A stretch of DNA of 7,736 bases from Opitutales bacterium (GTDB lineage Bacteria; Verrucomicrobiota; Verrucomicrobiae; Opitutales; CAG-312). The notes under the pieces were generated by a model. It ran no database searches. It worked only from the letters and a program-made list of their open reading frames with translations, and had not been told where the DNA came from. The stretch lies in assembly GCA_017623955.1 (NCBI GenBank), contig JAGAOA010000216.1, forward strand, positions 1-7,736, in the 5' to 3' direction. Shown piece after piece: positions 1-6,789 of the stretch. Positions within the stretch are counted from its first letter, which is position 1; each line of letters opens with the position of its first letter. The translations under genes were made by a program, and so were the position numbers.

Positions 1-777
1 ATGAAACTAACTTTTTTGGGAACAGGCACATCACAAGGCGTACCCGTTATTGCACACAAGACGGCTACGTTAGATTTGTCTAATCCAAAGAATTGGCGAA
101 CACGTTCAAGTATTCATGTTGAGGCAGACGGCAATCATATCCAAGTTGATGCGGGGCCAGAGTTTAGGCTTCAATGTTTGCAAAATAAGATCGAATGGAT
201 TGACTTTTTCATTCTTACGCATGGACATAGTGATCATATAGTAGGTATGGATGACCTTCGTCGTTTTTGCGATAGAATGCCCGATAACATTATGCCGGTT
301 TACTCTAACGAATATGGAATAGAGCGTGTTGCCGCAATTTTCCCTTATGCTATGGGTGAGAAGCCTACACAAATGGGGTATCCATGTTTTAGAACAAAGT
401 TGATGCCCGATTTTATGCAAGTTAGCCAAGATTTGATTATAGACTCAGTTGAGTTGCCTCATGGTAATGTCAATACGCTTGGTTTGGTTTTTACATCTGG
501 TGGCAAAAAATTGGTATATTATACCGATTGTCATGAGGTAGTTGGTCGCGCGGCTGATATCGCTAAAAATGCCGATATTCTAGTTTTAGATTTTTTGCGT
601 GTGCGACCACATCCATCGCATATGTGTACGCAAGTTGCACTTGAGACAGTACGTCGCTTAAATCCCAAACAAGCATATTTCACTCACACAACAAGTGAAA
701 TTGATTACGATACTTGGACTAAGTCTTTGCCTAAAAATTGTCATATTGCCTACGACGGCTTAGTGGTGGAACTATAA
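1..777 (+). CDS. PhnP-like metallo-beta-lactamase-fold hydrolase
   Basis: This is a 258-residue cytoplasmic metal-dependent hydrolase of the metallo-beta-lactamase superfamily, closest in feel to the PhnP / RNase Z-like phosphodiesterase branch. The N-terminus MKLTFLGTGTSQGVPV is the typical first strand and glycine loop of that branch. The metal-binding motif is THGHSDH, with H74, H76, D78 and H79. Further likely ligands are H154 (in LPHGNV), D176 (in YYTDCHE) and H229 (in FTHT), so the dinuclear metal site looks complete. There is no signal peptide. The ATG is the first base of the window, so nothing upstream can be inspected, but it matches where family members start. The gene ends in tandem stops, TAA then an out-of-frame TGA, 69 bases before the LptC/LptA-like gene. 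PhnP itself hydrolyses cyclic ribose phosphates, but no phosphonate genes are nearby, so the substrate is unknown. Confidence 0.9.
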   Translation: MKLTFLGTGTSQGVPVIAHKTATLDLSNPKNWRTRSSIHVEADGNHIQVDAGPEFRLQCLQNKIEWIDFFILTHGHSDHIVGMDDLRRFCDRMPDNIMPVYSNEYGIERVAAIFPYAMGEKPTQMGYPCFRTKLMPDFMQVSQDLIIDSVELPHGNVNTLGLVFTSGGKKLVYYTDCHEVVGRAADIAKNADILVLDFLRVRPHPSHMCTQVALETVRRLNPKQAYFTHTTSEIDYDTWTKSLPKNCHIAYDGLVVEL

Positions 778-846
778 TGAATATTTTAGTGTCTATTTTT
801 ATTCAAAAGCTCGACAAATTCTATTTTTTTTTAGATTATTGATTTT

Positions 847-3063
847 ATGAAGTTTATATACCAGTACATATTTGTGCTTTTGCTATTCTTATTTGAAATA
901 GTTACGCCTATTTTTGCTCAAGTAAAAATAAAGCCAGGGGTGATTGAGAATTTTTCGTATTCAAAATTTGATGAAAAGTCAAATAAGAGAACTTATGATA
1001 TTTTTGGTAAAACCGCTAAATTTTTCGGCGAAGATAATATTGAAGTAGCCGATATGAAAATGGATTTGTTTGATGAATCTACTGGAAAAATCCGTGCGGT
1101 ACTAAAGAGTTCTTCTGCTAAAATAAATACTAAAACAAAACGTGTCGATAGTTCAGATAGATTGTATGTTGATAGTCAAGAGTTTAATCTTTCTGGGAAA
1201 AAATGGAGTTGGGACGGAGATAAAAGTGTAGTAGATTTGTATTCTGATGTAATAATAAATTTTACACCAACTTCTGAAAGTTCTGTAAAAAGAACTGTTC
1301 AAAATAAAATAATTCTAACGCCTCAAAAAACTGTTATAACTGGAAATTCTGCACGTTTGGAAAACTCTTCTAAAGAAAATAAGTTTTATGTAAAAGGTAA
1401 TGCAAAAGTTCGTGCAACAAACTTGCAGGTAGATTGTAGTAATTTGAAGGCTGTTGCTGGTGATATGCAAGGTAAGACTTCTTCAGGCGATATATCGTTA
1501 ATTGATGCTCAAGGCGATGTTGTTATGACTCGCGATAACTATATGGCAAGTGCAGAGCATGCAGAAATCTTTCCTAGAGAAGATAGAGCAACATTGAGTG
1601 GAAATCCAGAAATTATAGATTTGTCGTCAAAAGCAAAATTATTGGGCGAAAATATACATTTCTTGCGAAATTCCAACTCAATCAAGGCTGTTTCATCAAA
1701 GCAAAATAGAGCAACTGCAGTTTTCTTGCATACAACAGACACATCAAAAACTCAAAATATAACAATATCGGCTGATGATATTGTTATGAGTGCAAAAGAA
1801 AGTCAGACTTATTTCTTGTTTATAGGTAATGTTGTCGTAACGGGCGAAGATTTTACAGCCGAATGTAGTAAAATTGTTGCTTATGCAAGAAATACTAAAG
1901 AAAATTCTCCACGAGTCGATACAATCGAATGTTTGGGAGGCGTAGCTCTTAAAAATAAGGATGGTCTTGCTAGAGCGTGGAAGATTGACATATTTCCTCC
2001 CCAAGAAAAGGTGGTTTTGCGCGGAAATGTTATTTTGACCAATTCCCAAGACGGAACTACACTTGAATCTGAAGAGTTGACACTATTGCAAAAACAAAAT
2101 CAAGGATATGCCTTAACTACTAGAAATAAATTTGTAGTTCTGTCTATATCAGAAAAAGCAACTTCTGATGTTTTGAAAAAACAAACATCACAAGATAATA
2201 CGTCGTCAAAATCGAAATCTAAGAAGTTCAAGAATGGAAAATCTATTGTGAAATCTCGTACGTTAGAGTTCTCTCGCAATGGAAATAAAACAATATTTTT
2301 ATTTAATAAGGATGTTTCTATTACATCAAACTTAGCACGAGCTAAATGTGGTAAAATGTACGTTCATTGCTTAGGACAAGAAAATAATTCTTCAAAAATA
2401 GAAAGAATAGAAGCGTTAGAGTCGGCTCGTATCGATATGCGTGAATATTCTGCAATGGCTGAAATCATTATAGTAAATCCTAAAAATGTTGAAGATAATT
2501 CAGATACTAAAAATAGACATAAGTCAGTAGAACTTTTAATATCTGAGCAAAAGCCCAATGTGCGTCCTAAGATATTGTTGCCTCCATTGGCTAGTGTTGG
2601 TCTTATGGAGCCTGAAAAACAAAACAGGTCAAAAAAATCTAGAATGACGGTTATCGAGAGCGATAAACAATGGTTGAGTTCGGGAGAAACTGAAAAATAT
2701 ATATTTGAAGGTAATATAAAAATGACTGCAACCGATTCAATCGCATCGTGCGATAAGGGCGAAGTTTACATATCTAATCCCAATAGAGTCGGTGTAAGAA
2801 AAATAGAAAAAATTATCTTTGATGGAAATGTAAAGGTTAGTCAACAAGGTTTGTATCGAGGAGAACAAATGGATAAAACTGTAACATCTCAAAAGGCAGA
2901 AATTCGCCCTCGAGATAAATCTAAGAGTGCCGATGAATTTGAACTAGCTGAATTTTCAGGATCTCCCAAGCTATACGTAAATGGGGCGTTAACTGAAGAT
3001 AATTGTGAAAAAATTATTTTCATAGAAGGTGTTGATAGAAAAATTAGAGCTCAAGTGAAATAA
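847..3063 (+). CDS. Secreted multi-repeat LptC/LptA (OstA)-like protein
   Basis: This 738-residue exported protein is probably part of the bridge carrying lipopolysaccharide across the periplasm. Residues 1-24 form a signal peptide: a hydrophobic core (FVLLLFLFEIV) and a likely cut at PIFA|Q. Residues about 45-140 resemble LptC (GKTAKFFGEDN, then paired strands ending DLYSDVIINF). After that come several OstA/LptA-type beta repeats of the form 'G-N-V-V-(T)...A-(E)-C/A': about 155-275 (FYVKGNAKVRA, AQGDVVMTRD, TLSGNPEI), 305-400 (FLFIGNVVVTG, VLRGNVILT), 465-545 (LFNKDVSITS) and 605-715 (YIFEGNIKMTA, IIFDGNVKVS, FSGSPKLYV). A lysine/serine-rich linker lies near 440-465. E. coli LptA has about 185 residues, so this is a greatly enlarged, probably fused form. 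No LptB ATPase gene follows. The ATG lacks a recognisable Shine-Dalgarno sequence. The lipopolysaccharide role is inferred from repeat pattern; another outer-membrane scaffold role is possible. Confidence 0.8.
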   Translation: MKFIYQYIFVLLLFLFEIVTPIFAQVKIKPGVIENFSYSKFDEKSNKRTYDIFGKTAKFFGEDNIEVADMKMDLFDESTGKIRAVLKSSSAKINTKTKRVDSSDRLYVDSQEFNLSGKKWSWDGDKSVVDLYSDVIINFTPTSESSVKRTVQNKIILTPQKTVITGNSARLENSSKENKFYVKGNAKVRATNLQVDCSNLKAVAGDMQGKTSSGDISLIDAQGDVVMTRDNYMASAEHAEIFPREDRATLSGNPEIIDLSSKAKLLGENIHFLRNSNSIKAVSSKQNRATAVFLHTTDTSKTQNITISADDIVMSAKESQTYFLFIGNVVVTGEDFTAECSKIVAYARNTKENSPRVDTIECLGGVALKNKDGLARAWKIDIFPPQEKVVLRGNVILTNSQDGTTLESEELTLLQKQNQGYALTTRNKFVVLSISEKATSDVLKKQTSQDNTSSKSKSKKFKNGKSIVKSRTLEFSRNGNKTIFLFNKDVSITSNLARAKCGKMYVHCLGQENNSSKIERIEALESARIDMREYSAMAEIIIVNPKNVEDNSDTKNRHKSVELLISEQKPNVRPKILLPPLASVGLMEPEKQNRSKKSRMTVIESDKQWLSSGETEKYIFEGNIKMTATDSIASCDKGEVYISNPNRVGVRKIEKIIFDGNVKVSQQGLYRGEQMDKTVTSQKAEIRPRDKSKSADEFELAEFSGSPKLYVNGALTEDNCEKIIFIEGVDRKIRAQVK

Positions 3064-3074
3064 TATTTGTTCAC

Positions 3075-3099
3075 TATTGAAAACTTAAATTTTTCAATA
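3075..3099 (+). other. AT-rich hairpin downstream of the LptA-like gene
   Basis: A perfect 9-bp inverted repeat (TATTGAAAA at 3075-3083 with TTTTCAATA at 3091-3099) has a 7-base loop and begins 12 bases after the stop codon. It is not followed by a T-run, so it is not a standard intrinsic terminator. It could protect the 3' end of the transcript or act as a weak terminator. The rest of the gap (3100-3182) holds a possible promoter and the rpoZ ribosome binding site. Confidence 0.35.
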
Positions 3100-3121
3100 T
3101 CCGAAATTATGTAAATAATTA

Positions 3122-3149
3122 TTGCATTGATTGAATGTATGTGTATATT
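3122..3149 (+). promoter_or_regulatory. Possible sigma-70-type promoter for rpoZ
   Basis: TTGCAT at 3122-3127 and TATATT at 3144-3149 are 16 bases apart. This would place the transcript start near 3156, about 15 bases before the ribosome binding site. The -35 half matches the consensus only in TTG, and AT-rich DNA produces such boxes by chance. The same TTGCAT hexamer occurs ahead of the first glycoside hydrolase gene (4446-4451), 15 bases before TATACT. Confidence 0.3.
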
Positions 3150-3170
3150 CATTAACCAATTTTAAAAAAC

Positions 3171-3177
3171 AAGGAGG
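3171..3177 (+). promoter_or_regulatory. Strong Shine-Dalgarno sequence of rpoZ
   Basis: AAGGAGG lies five bases before the TTG at 3183 and fixes that codon as the start. It is the only full-length Shine-Dalgarno sequence seen in front of any gene in the window; the other genes have weak, badly spaced or no matches. Confidence 0.85.
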
Positions 3178-3182
3178 ATACC

Positions 3183-3398
3183 TTGAGAGAAGATTATCTA
3201 AAACAAGCACAGCAAAAAATTACAGATCCTAACATTCTTATTAATGTTTTTTCTAAGCGTGTAAAACAGCTTAAAAACGGCAGTAAGCCTACTGTTTCTT
3301 CGCTCGAAAAACTTGAGCTTGAAGATGTAGCTTTATTAGAAGTCATACGTGGAAATATCTCGTATGAACTCTACGAAAGCAAGCCTAAGGCTGAATAA
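3183..3398 (+). CDS. rpoZ: DNA-directed RNA polymerase subunit omega
   Basis: This 71-residue protein is the small omega subunit, which binds beta-prime and helps RNA polymerase assemble. The N-terminal part (DPNILINVFSKRVKQLKNGSKP, residues 15-36) corresponds to the conserved helix of omega. EDVALLEVIRGNI (47-59) matches the family's 'ALREIxxGxI' helix. The length is normal for a short omega. The start is TTG: there is no in-frame ATG or GTG between it and the upstream in-frame stop TAA at 3153-3155, and a perfect AAGGAGG sits five bases before it. The gene follows the LptC/LptA-like gene after 119 bases, likely with its own promoter. Its stop is in the same frame as the downstream smpB, 57 bases away. 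Sequence style resembles omega of Opitutae, which is part of the basis for placing the organism. Confidence 0.88.
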   Translation: MREDYLKQAQQKITDPNILINVFSKRVKQLKNGSKPTVSSLEKLELEDVALLEVIRGNISYELYESKPKAE

Positions 3399-3420
3399 AG
3401 TGTAACTGTTTTTATATCTG

Positions 3421-3455
3421 CCGTGCTTACGATTATCGTCACGCACGGTTTTTTT
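3421..3455 (+). terminator. Terminator-like hairpin between rpoZ and smpB
   Basis: CCGTGC (3421-3426) pairs perfectly with GCACGG (3443-3448). A second inner stem, ACGA (3429-3432) with TCGT (3436-3439), closes a three-base loop. Seven T residues (3449-3455) follow directly. This is the standard form of a Rho-independent terminator on the + strand, and GC-rich against its AT-rich surroundings. The T-run ends exactly at the smpB ATG, so it would end rpoZ transcripts or act as an attenuator for smpB-trmL. There is no matching T-run for the - strand. Confidence 0.8.
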
Positions 3456-3929
3456 ATGGCAAAGAAAAGTACAGTTCCTCGAATAACGGAGATAAAAAAC
3501 CGCAAGGCATCGCATGAATACTTTGTGGGCGATACGTTTGAAGCTGGCGTTGTGCTTTCTGGAACAGAAGTAAAAAGTTTTCGTGCAGGTAAGGCTCAAA
3601 TAAATGATGCTTTTGTGCGTATAGAAAATCTCGAAGCATTTATGTATCAGTCGCATATTACAGAATATGACTTCGGCAATATACATAATCATAATCCGAC
3701 GAGAGTTAGAAAACTCTTGTTACATAAAAAAGAGATTTTAAAATTGAAGTCTGCAACAGATTCAGGGGGAACAGCAATTATTCCTCTAAAAATGTATCTC
3801 AATAAAGGCTTAGTCAAAGTTTTAATTGCTATTTGTACGGGTAAGAAACTTTACGATAAACGCCAAGATATAAAGAAAAAAGAAGCTATGCGCGAAGCTC
3901 GTAGAGCCGTTTCAAACTTTCGTAGATAA
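3456..3929 (+). CDS. smpB: SsrA (tmRNA)-binding protein SmpB
   Basis: This 157-residue protein binds tmRNA and delivers it to stalled ribosomes for trans-translation. The family hallmarks run in order: NRKASHEYFVGDTFEAG (15-31), LSGTEVKSFRAGKAQIND (34-51), the beta-barrel region to YDFGN (71-75), the RKLLLHKKEI segment (85-94) that contacts tmRNA, and the basic C-terminal tail GKKLYDKRQDIKKKEA (129-144), which enters the decoding centre. I chose ATG 3456 (MAKKSTVPRI). An in-frame GTG at 3423 would add 11 hydrophobic residues encoded by the terminator hairpin, which SmpB proteins lack. No Shine-Dalgarno sequence is possible, because the seven bases before ATG are all T. The gene runs directly into trmL with no spacer, so the two are almost certainly one operon. 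The ssrA gene itself is not in the window. Confidence 0.95.
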   Translation: MAKKSTVPRITEIKNRKASHEYFVGDTFEAGVVLSGTEVKSFRAGKAQINDAFVRIENLEAFMYQSHITEYDFGNIHNHNPTRVRKLLLHKKEILKLKSATDSGGTAIIPLKMYLNKGLVKVLIAICTGKKLYDKRQDIKKKEAMREARRAVSNFRR

Positions 3930-4418
3930 ATGTCAAATCCGCCAATTCATATAATTTTGCACAATCCAAAAATGCCTCAAAATACAGGCAATATAGGGCG
4001 TATGTGTTCTATTGTTGGTGCAAGGTTACACTTAATTCATCCGTTGGGATTTATTATTACCGATGCTCGTTTAAAGCGTGCAGGTATGGATTATTGGTAT
4101 TCTTTAGATGTCGTTCATCATAGAGATTGGGATGCTTTTAAATCTTCTGATAAGGCTCCTTCGTTAGATAGAATTTGGTTGTTTACAACAAAAGCCGAAA
4201 AATCGCATTGGAGTGCTGATTATAAATATGGCGATGGCTTAATGTTTGGAGCGGAAGATTGCGGCGTTCCCGATTATGTTCACGATGATATTTTTGAACA
4301 TCGTGTGAAAATTCCTCATTTTGTCGAAGGGTTACGTTCGCTAAATTTGTCGACATCTGCTGGTATAGGTGCGTACGAGGCTATGCGTCAGATAAAGTTT
4401 GTCTCAGAGTGTATGTAG
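3930..4418 (+). CDS. trmL: tRNA (cytidine/uridine-34 2'-O)-methyltransferase
   Basis: This 162-residue SPOUT-class methyltransferase uses S-adenosylmethionine to methylate the ribose of wobble base 34 in certain leucine tRNAs. All three family motifs are visible: NPKMPQNTGNIGRMC (12-26, with the arginine at 24), FGAEDCGVPDYV (106-117), and IPHFVEGLRSLNLSTSAGI (128-146) followed by AYEAMRQ. The last two form the knotted cofactor site. Between them, RLKRAGMDYW (47-56) matches the conserved segment seen in E. coli TrmL, which has 157 residues, so the length is normal. Its ATG follows the smpB stop directly (TAAATG), so translation is probably coupled. Other SPOUT branches such as TrmH or TrmJ are longer or carry extra domains, so TrmL is the best assignment. 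Confidence 0.92.
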   Translation: MSNPPIHIILHNPKMPQNTGNIGRMCSIVGARLHLIHPLGFIITDARLKRAGMDYWYSLDVVHHRDWDAFKSSDKAPSLDRIWLFTTKAEKSHWSADYKYGDGLMFGAEDCGVPDYVHDDIFEHRVKIPHFVEGLRSLNLSTSAGIGAYEAMRQIKFVSECM

Positions 4419-4445
4419 TGTAGAAAATTCTTGAGTACTTTTTTC

Positions 4446-4472
4446 TTGCATAAGTTTATATATATATATACT
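4446..4472 (+). promoter_or_regulatory. Possible promoter of the first glycoside hydrolase gene
   Basis: TTGCAT (4446-4451) and TATACT (4467-4472) are 15 bases apart, a little short for sigma-70. A second candidate -10 box, a perfect TATAAT, lies at 4491-4496 inside the spacer of the inverted repeat, but without a clear -35 box. An alternating TA run (4457-4470) makes chance matches likely. Either start would place the transcript start within or just after the left arm of the repeat. Confidence 0.25.
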
Positions 4473-4520
4473 AATTTTTATCAGAAGAGATATAATTGTT
4501 TTATTGATGATAAAAATTAG
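4471..4520. repeat. Perfect 13-bp inverted repeat ahead of the first glycoside hydrolase
   Basis: CTAATTTTTATCA (4471-4483) is the exact reverse complement of TGATAAAAATTAG (4508-4520), with a 24-base spacer containing TATAAT at 4491-4496. The repeat ends 17 bases before the ATG at 4538. After a small internal loop, the TA-rich flanks can extend the stem (4463-4469 with 4525-4531) and leave AGGA (4521-4524) in that loop. Two readings are possible: an operator flanking a core promoter, or an RNA hairpin if the region is read through from trmL. Confidence 0.7.
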
Positions 4521-4537
4521 AGGAATATATAATATAT

Positions 4538-6697
4538 ATGAAAAGAATATTATTGGGAGTTATATGTGTCGCAAATACATTAGTATTTGCTCAAAAGCAA
4601 GAATTGGTGTTCTTTGAAGATTTTGAAAATCCAGAGATGCCGTCCATTATAGAGTATGCAACTGTTGATACAAGTGCTAAGCACACAACAACAAATGCAA
4701 TTACTGGTAGTGGGTCGCTCGAAGTAAACACGTTGGGGAAGTTGGGTTATCCAATGACGTTGAGTTTAGATGCAAAAAAAATCTTGGGTGAAAAATATTT
4801 ATCGTGCATTGCGTATGTAAGTTTTAAATATAAGGTTCTAGGTGTTGATAAAAATAGAGAACCTCGCAACTACTTCTTGTGCGAAGATTCTAAGCGTCGT
4901 GTATGTACTGAGGTTTTTGGAAGTAAGGTTGGTGAAACTGGCACTGTAAAAGTAGAAGTACGTTTGATTTCTAAAAATAAGTACAACTTTTCAATGACTT
5001 CGTTAGATGGTATTCATATAGCTATTGACGATTTAAAAGTTGAGCGTTGTCCTTCTCCAAAAGAAAGTGAATGGATGTACGAAGATAATTTGTTTATTGG
5101 TATGAAGTTTTTGCCAACTCATCCAAACTTTTTAACTTCAACAGCCCCAGAAAATAAACTTACTAAAGAGCAATTCTTCCCATTTGTAGATAAATTTGGG
5201 CAATATAAACATCGCGATTGGACAACAAAAGTAAAGTCGGAAGCTGATTTTGCTATTCGTATAAAAGAAGAAGAAGCGTTCAATGCGTCTTTACCAAAGA
5301 TAGAAAATCGCGACAATTATTTTGGGTTAATAAATCCCAAATATAAATTTAAAGCTACTGGACACTTTTATACTAAAAAAGTAGATGGTAGATGGTGGTT
5401 GGTAACTCCAGAAGGAAATCTGTTTTGGTCGCATGGTATTGATACAGTAGGTATTGCTTCCGATACTCCCACTACAAAGCGTGAACACTATTTTGAAGAT
5501 ATTTCCGATAAGAATTTTATTCATTCCTACTTTGGTGGTAAACATTCGTATACAAAAGGTAAGATATATAATTATGATTTCGGCAATAGAAATTTAACAC
5601 TTAAGTACGGTAAAAATCATAGTGATAGATATGCAAAGGTAATTGGTAAAAGATTTTCGGCATGGGGCATAAATACAAGTGGAGCATGGTGTTCGTATGC
5701 TGTTATGACTCATAGCAAAGTTCCGTATACATTTTTAGGTAATTCAGGTGGCGCAACTAATTTCAAAGGAACCTCGCAACTCGTTGAATATTGGCAACCA
5801 ATGAAAGATTATTTCGAGCCAGATTTCGAAAAAATAACACATCAAAATATGGCAAAAAACGCCAATTTGTTGCGTTCGCCATATTGCATAGGTGCATTTA
5901 TCGATAATGAATTGCCATGGCAACCTAAAGATTATTCAACTGCTATGCGAATTTTAACTTGCCCTAAAACTCAGAAATCTAAGCAAGTGTTTATGCTTAT
6001 GCTCAAAGATAAGTATGTTGAAATAGATGCTTTAAATACTGCGTGGAAATCTAATTATAAAAATTGGGATTCATTCTTAAATACGGTAAATTTTGTCCCA
6101 AAAACAGAGCAGGGCAAAGCCGATATGCTCGCATTTGAAATTAAATTTTACGAACGCTACTTTAGTGTGTGTCGTTCGGCAGTAAAAGCTGTAGCACCCG
6201 ATACACTTTACATCGGTTGTCGATTTGCATGGGGAAATCAAACTGTTGCAAAAGTCGCAAGTAGATATTGCGATGTTGTAAGTTACAATTTGTATCGCGA
6301 TAATGTTGTAGGTTTCTCTTTGCCCAAAGGTTCAGAAGATAAACCTGTAATTGTTGGTGAATTCCACTTCGGCAATCAAGATGGTGGTATTTTTGGAGGA
6401 GGCTTGCGTCCACGTAAGACTATGAAAGATAGAGTAGACTCGTACGAAGCATACGTTATTAGTGCGTTGGAGAATCCAACAATAGTTGGTGCACACTGGT
6501 TTAGATGGTTCGATCAAATAACAACAGGGCGTTGTGGAGATGGCGAAAATTATTCTGTTGGAATGGTTGATATTTGCGATACTCCAGTGTATCCAATGAT
6601 TAAAAAAGCACACGAACTTTCTACAAAAATGTATGATATTCGTCAAAAAGCATCTACTAAAAAACGCAAAGAAACTACAAAAACAGTAACATACTAA
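4538..6697 (+). CDS. Secreted GH50/agarase-like glycoside hydrolase
   Basis: This 719-residue exported enzyme probably cuts beta-linked polysaccharide, with galactan- or agar-type substrates suggested by family resemblance only. Residues 1-18 are a signal peptide (LVFA|Q). Residues about 22-170 look like a beta-sandwich, perhaps carbohydrate-binding, from FFEDFENPEM to IAIDDLKVER. The catalytic TIM barrel runs from about 274 (TGHFYTKKVDG-x-WW-x-x-TPEGNLFWSHGID) to about 690. The likely acid/base is E458 in GAFIDNELPW and the likely nucleophile E608 in KPVIVGEFHFG. Supporting motifs are CRFAWGN (561-567), DVVSYNLYRDN (579-589) and GAHWFRWFDQ (651-660) followed by GENYSVGMVD. This pattern and the 150-residue spacing fit clan GH-A, family GH50 or a close relative. 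The C-terminus is short and rich in lysine and threonine. It has a diverged tandem copy downstream. There is no well-placed Shine-Dalgarno sequence: AGAGGA ends 13 bases before the ATG. Confidence 0.8.
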   Translation: MKRILLGVICVANTLVFAQKQELVFFEDFENPEMPSIIEYATVDTSAKHTTTNAITGSGSLEVNTLGKLGYPMTLSLDAKKILGEKYLSCIAYVSFKYKVLGVDKNREPRNYFLCEDSKRRVCTEVFGSKVGETGTVKVEVRLISKNKYNFSMTSLDGIHIAIDDLKVERCPSPKESEWMYEDNLFIGMKFLPTHPNFLTSTAPENKLTKEQFFPFVDKFGQYKHRDWTTKVKSEADFAIRIKEEEAFNASLPKIENRDNYFGLINPKYKFKATGHFYTKKVDGRWWLVTPEGNLFWSHGIDTVGIASDTPTTKREHYFEDISDKNFIHSYFGGKHSYTKGKIYNYDFGNRNLTLKYGKNHSDRYAKVIGKRFSAWGINTSGAWCSYAVMTHSKVPYTFLGNSGGATNFKGTSQLVEYWQPMKDYFEPDFEKITHQNMAKNANLLRSPYCIGAFIDNELPWQPKDYSTAMRILTCPKTQKSKQVFMLMLKDKYVEIDALNTAWKSNYKNWDSFLNTVNFVPKTEQGKADMLAFEIKFYERYFSVCRSAVKAVAPDTLYIGCRFAWGNQTVAKVASRYCDVVSYNLYRDNVVGFSLPKGSEDKPVIVGEFHFGNQDGGIFGGGLRPRKTMKDRVDSYEAYVISALENPTIVGAHWFRWFDQITTGRCGDGENYSVGMVDICDTPVYPMIKKAHELSTKMYDIRQKASTKKRKETTKTVTY

Positions 6698-6710
6698 ATA
6701 AAATATAATT

Positions 6711-6789
6711 TATACAAAAATGGTGTTTGATATGTTTTGTGTGCTTTTATTTGTGAACATAAAACATATTGAGCATCGTTGTTTGTATG
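6711..6789 (+). repeat. Long imperfect hairpin between the two glycoside hydrolase genes
   Basis: Bases 6711-6742 can pair with 6757-6789 to give a 32-bp stem with a 14-base loop (6743-6756) and one bulged base (G6781). By hand, 25 pairs are Watson-Crick and 7 are G-U on the + strand. The core ATATGTTTT (6730-6738) with AAAACATAT (6761-6769) is perfect. It fills most of the 117-base gap. It is not followed by a T-run, so it is not a classical terminator. A TATAAT at 6704-6709 could start a transcript near 6716, leaving most of the stem in the leader of the downstream gene. It could equally be a processing or stability element in a shared transcript. Confidence 0.65.

Noticed and set aside
3423..3455. 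GTG start for smpB adding 11 residues
   Set aside because: The extra residues are encoded by the hairpin and T-run, are hydrophobic and are not part of SmpB; MAKKST at 3456 is a typical SmpB N-terminus.
3336..3692. 118-codon open frame on the - strand across the rpoZ end and smpB
   Set aside because: It lies over the terminator and the well-supported smpB gene, has a cysteine/histidine-rich composition typical of antisense frames, and matches no family I recognise.
4421..4447. Possible terminator after trmL (AGAAAA pairing with TTTTCT around AGTACT)
   Set aside because: The stem is only A/T-rich and short with no GC clamp, so it is not distinguishable from chance in this composition.
4456..4470. 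Alternating TA run as a simple repeat or origin-like element
   Set aside because: It is short, common in AT-rich gaps, and no DnaA boxes or iterons accompany it.
5119..5316. Similar - strand frames at 5119-5316 and 7357-7539 sharing a translated segment
   Set aside because: Their likeness follows from the homology of the two glycoside hydrolase genes on the other strand and is not evidence of a conserved antisense gene.
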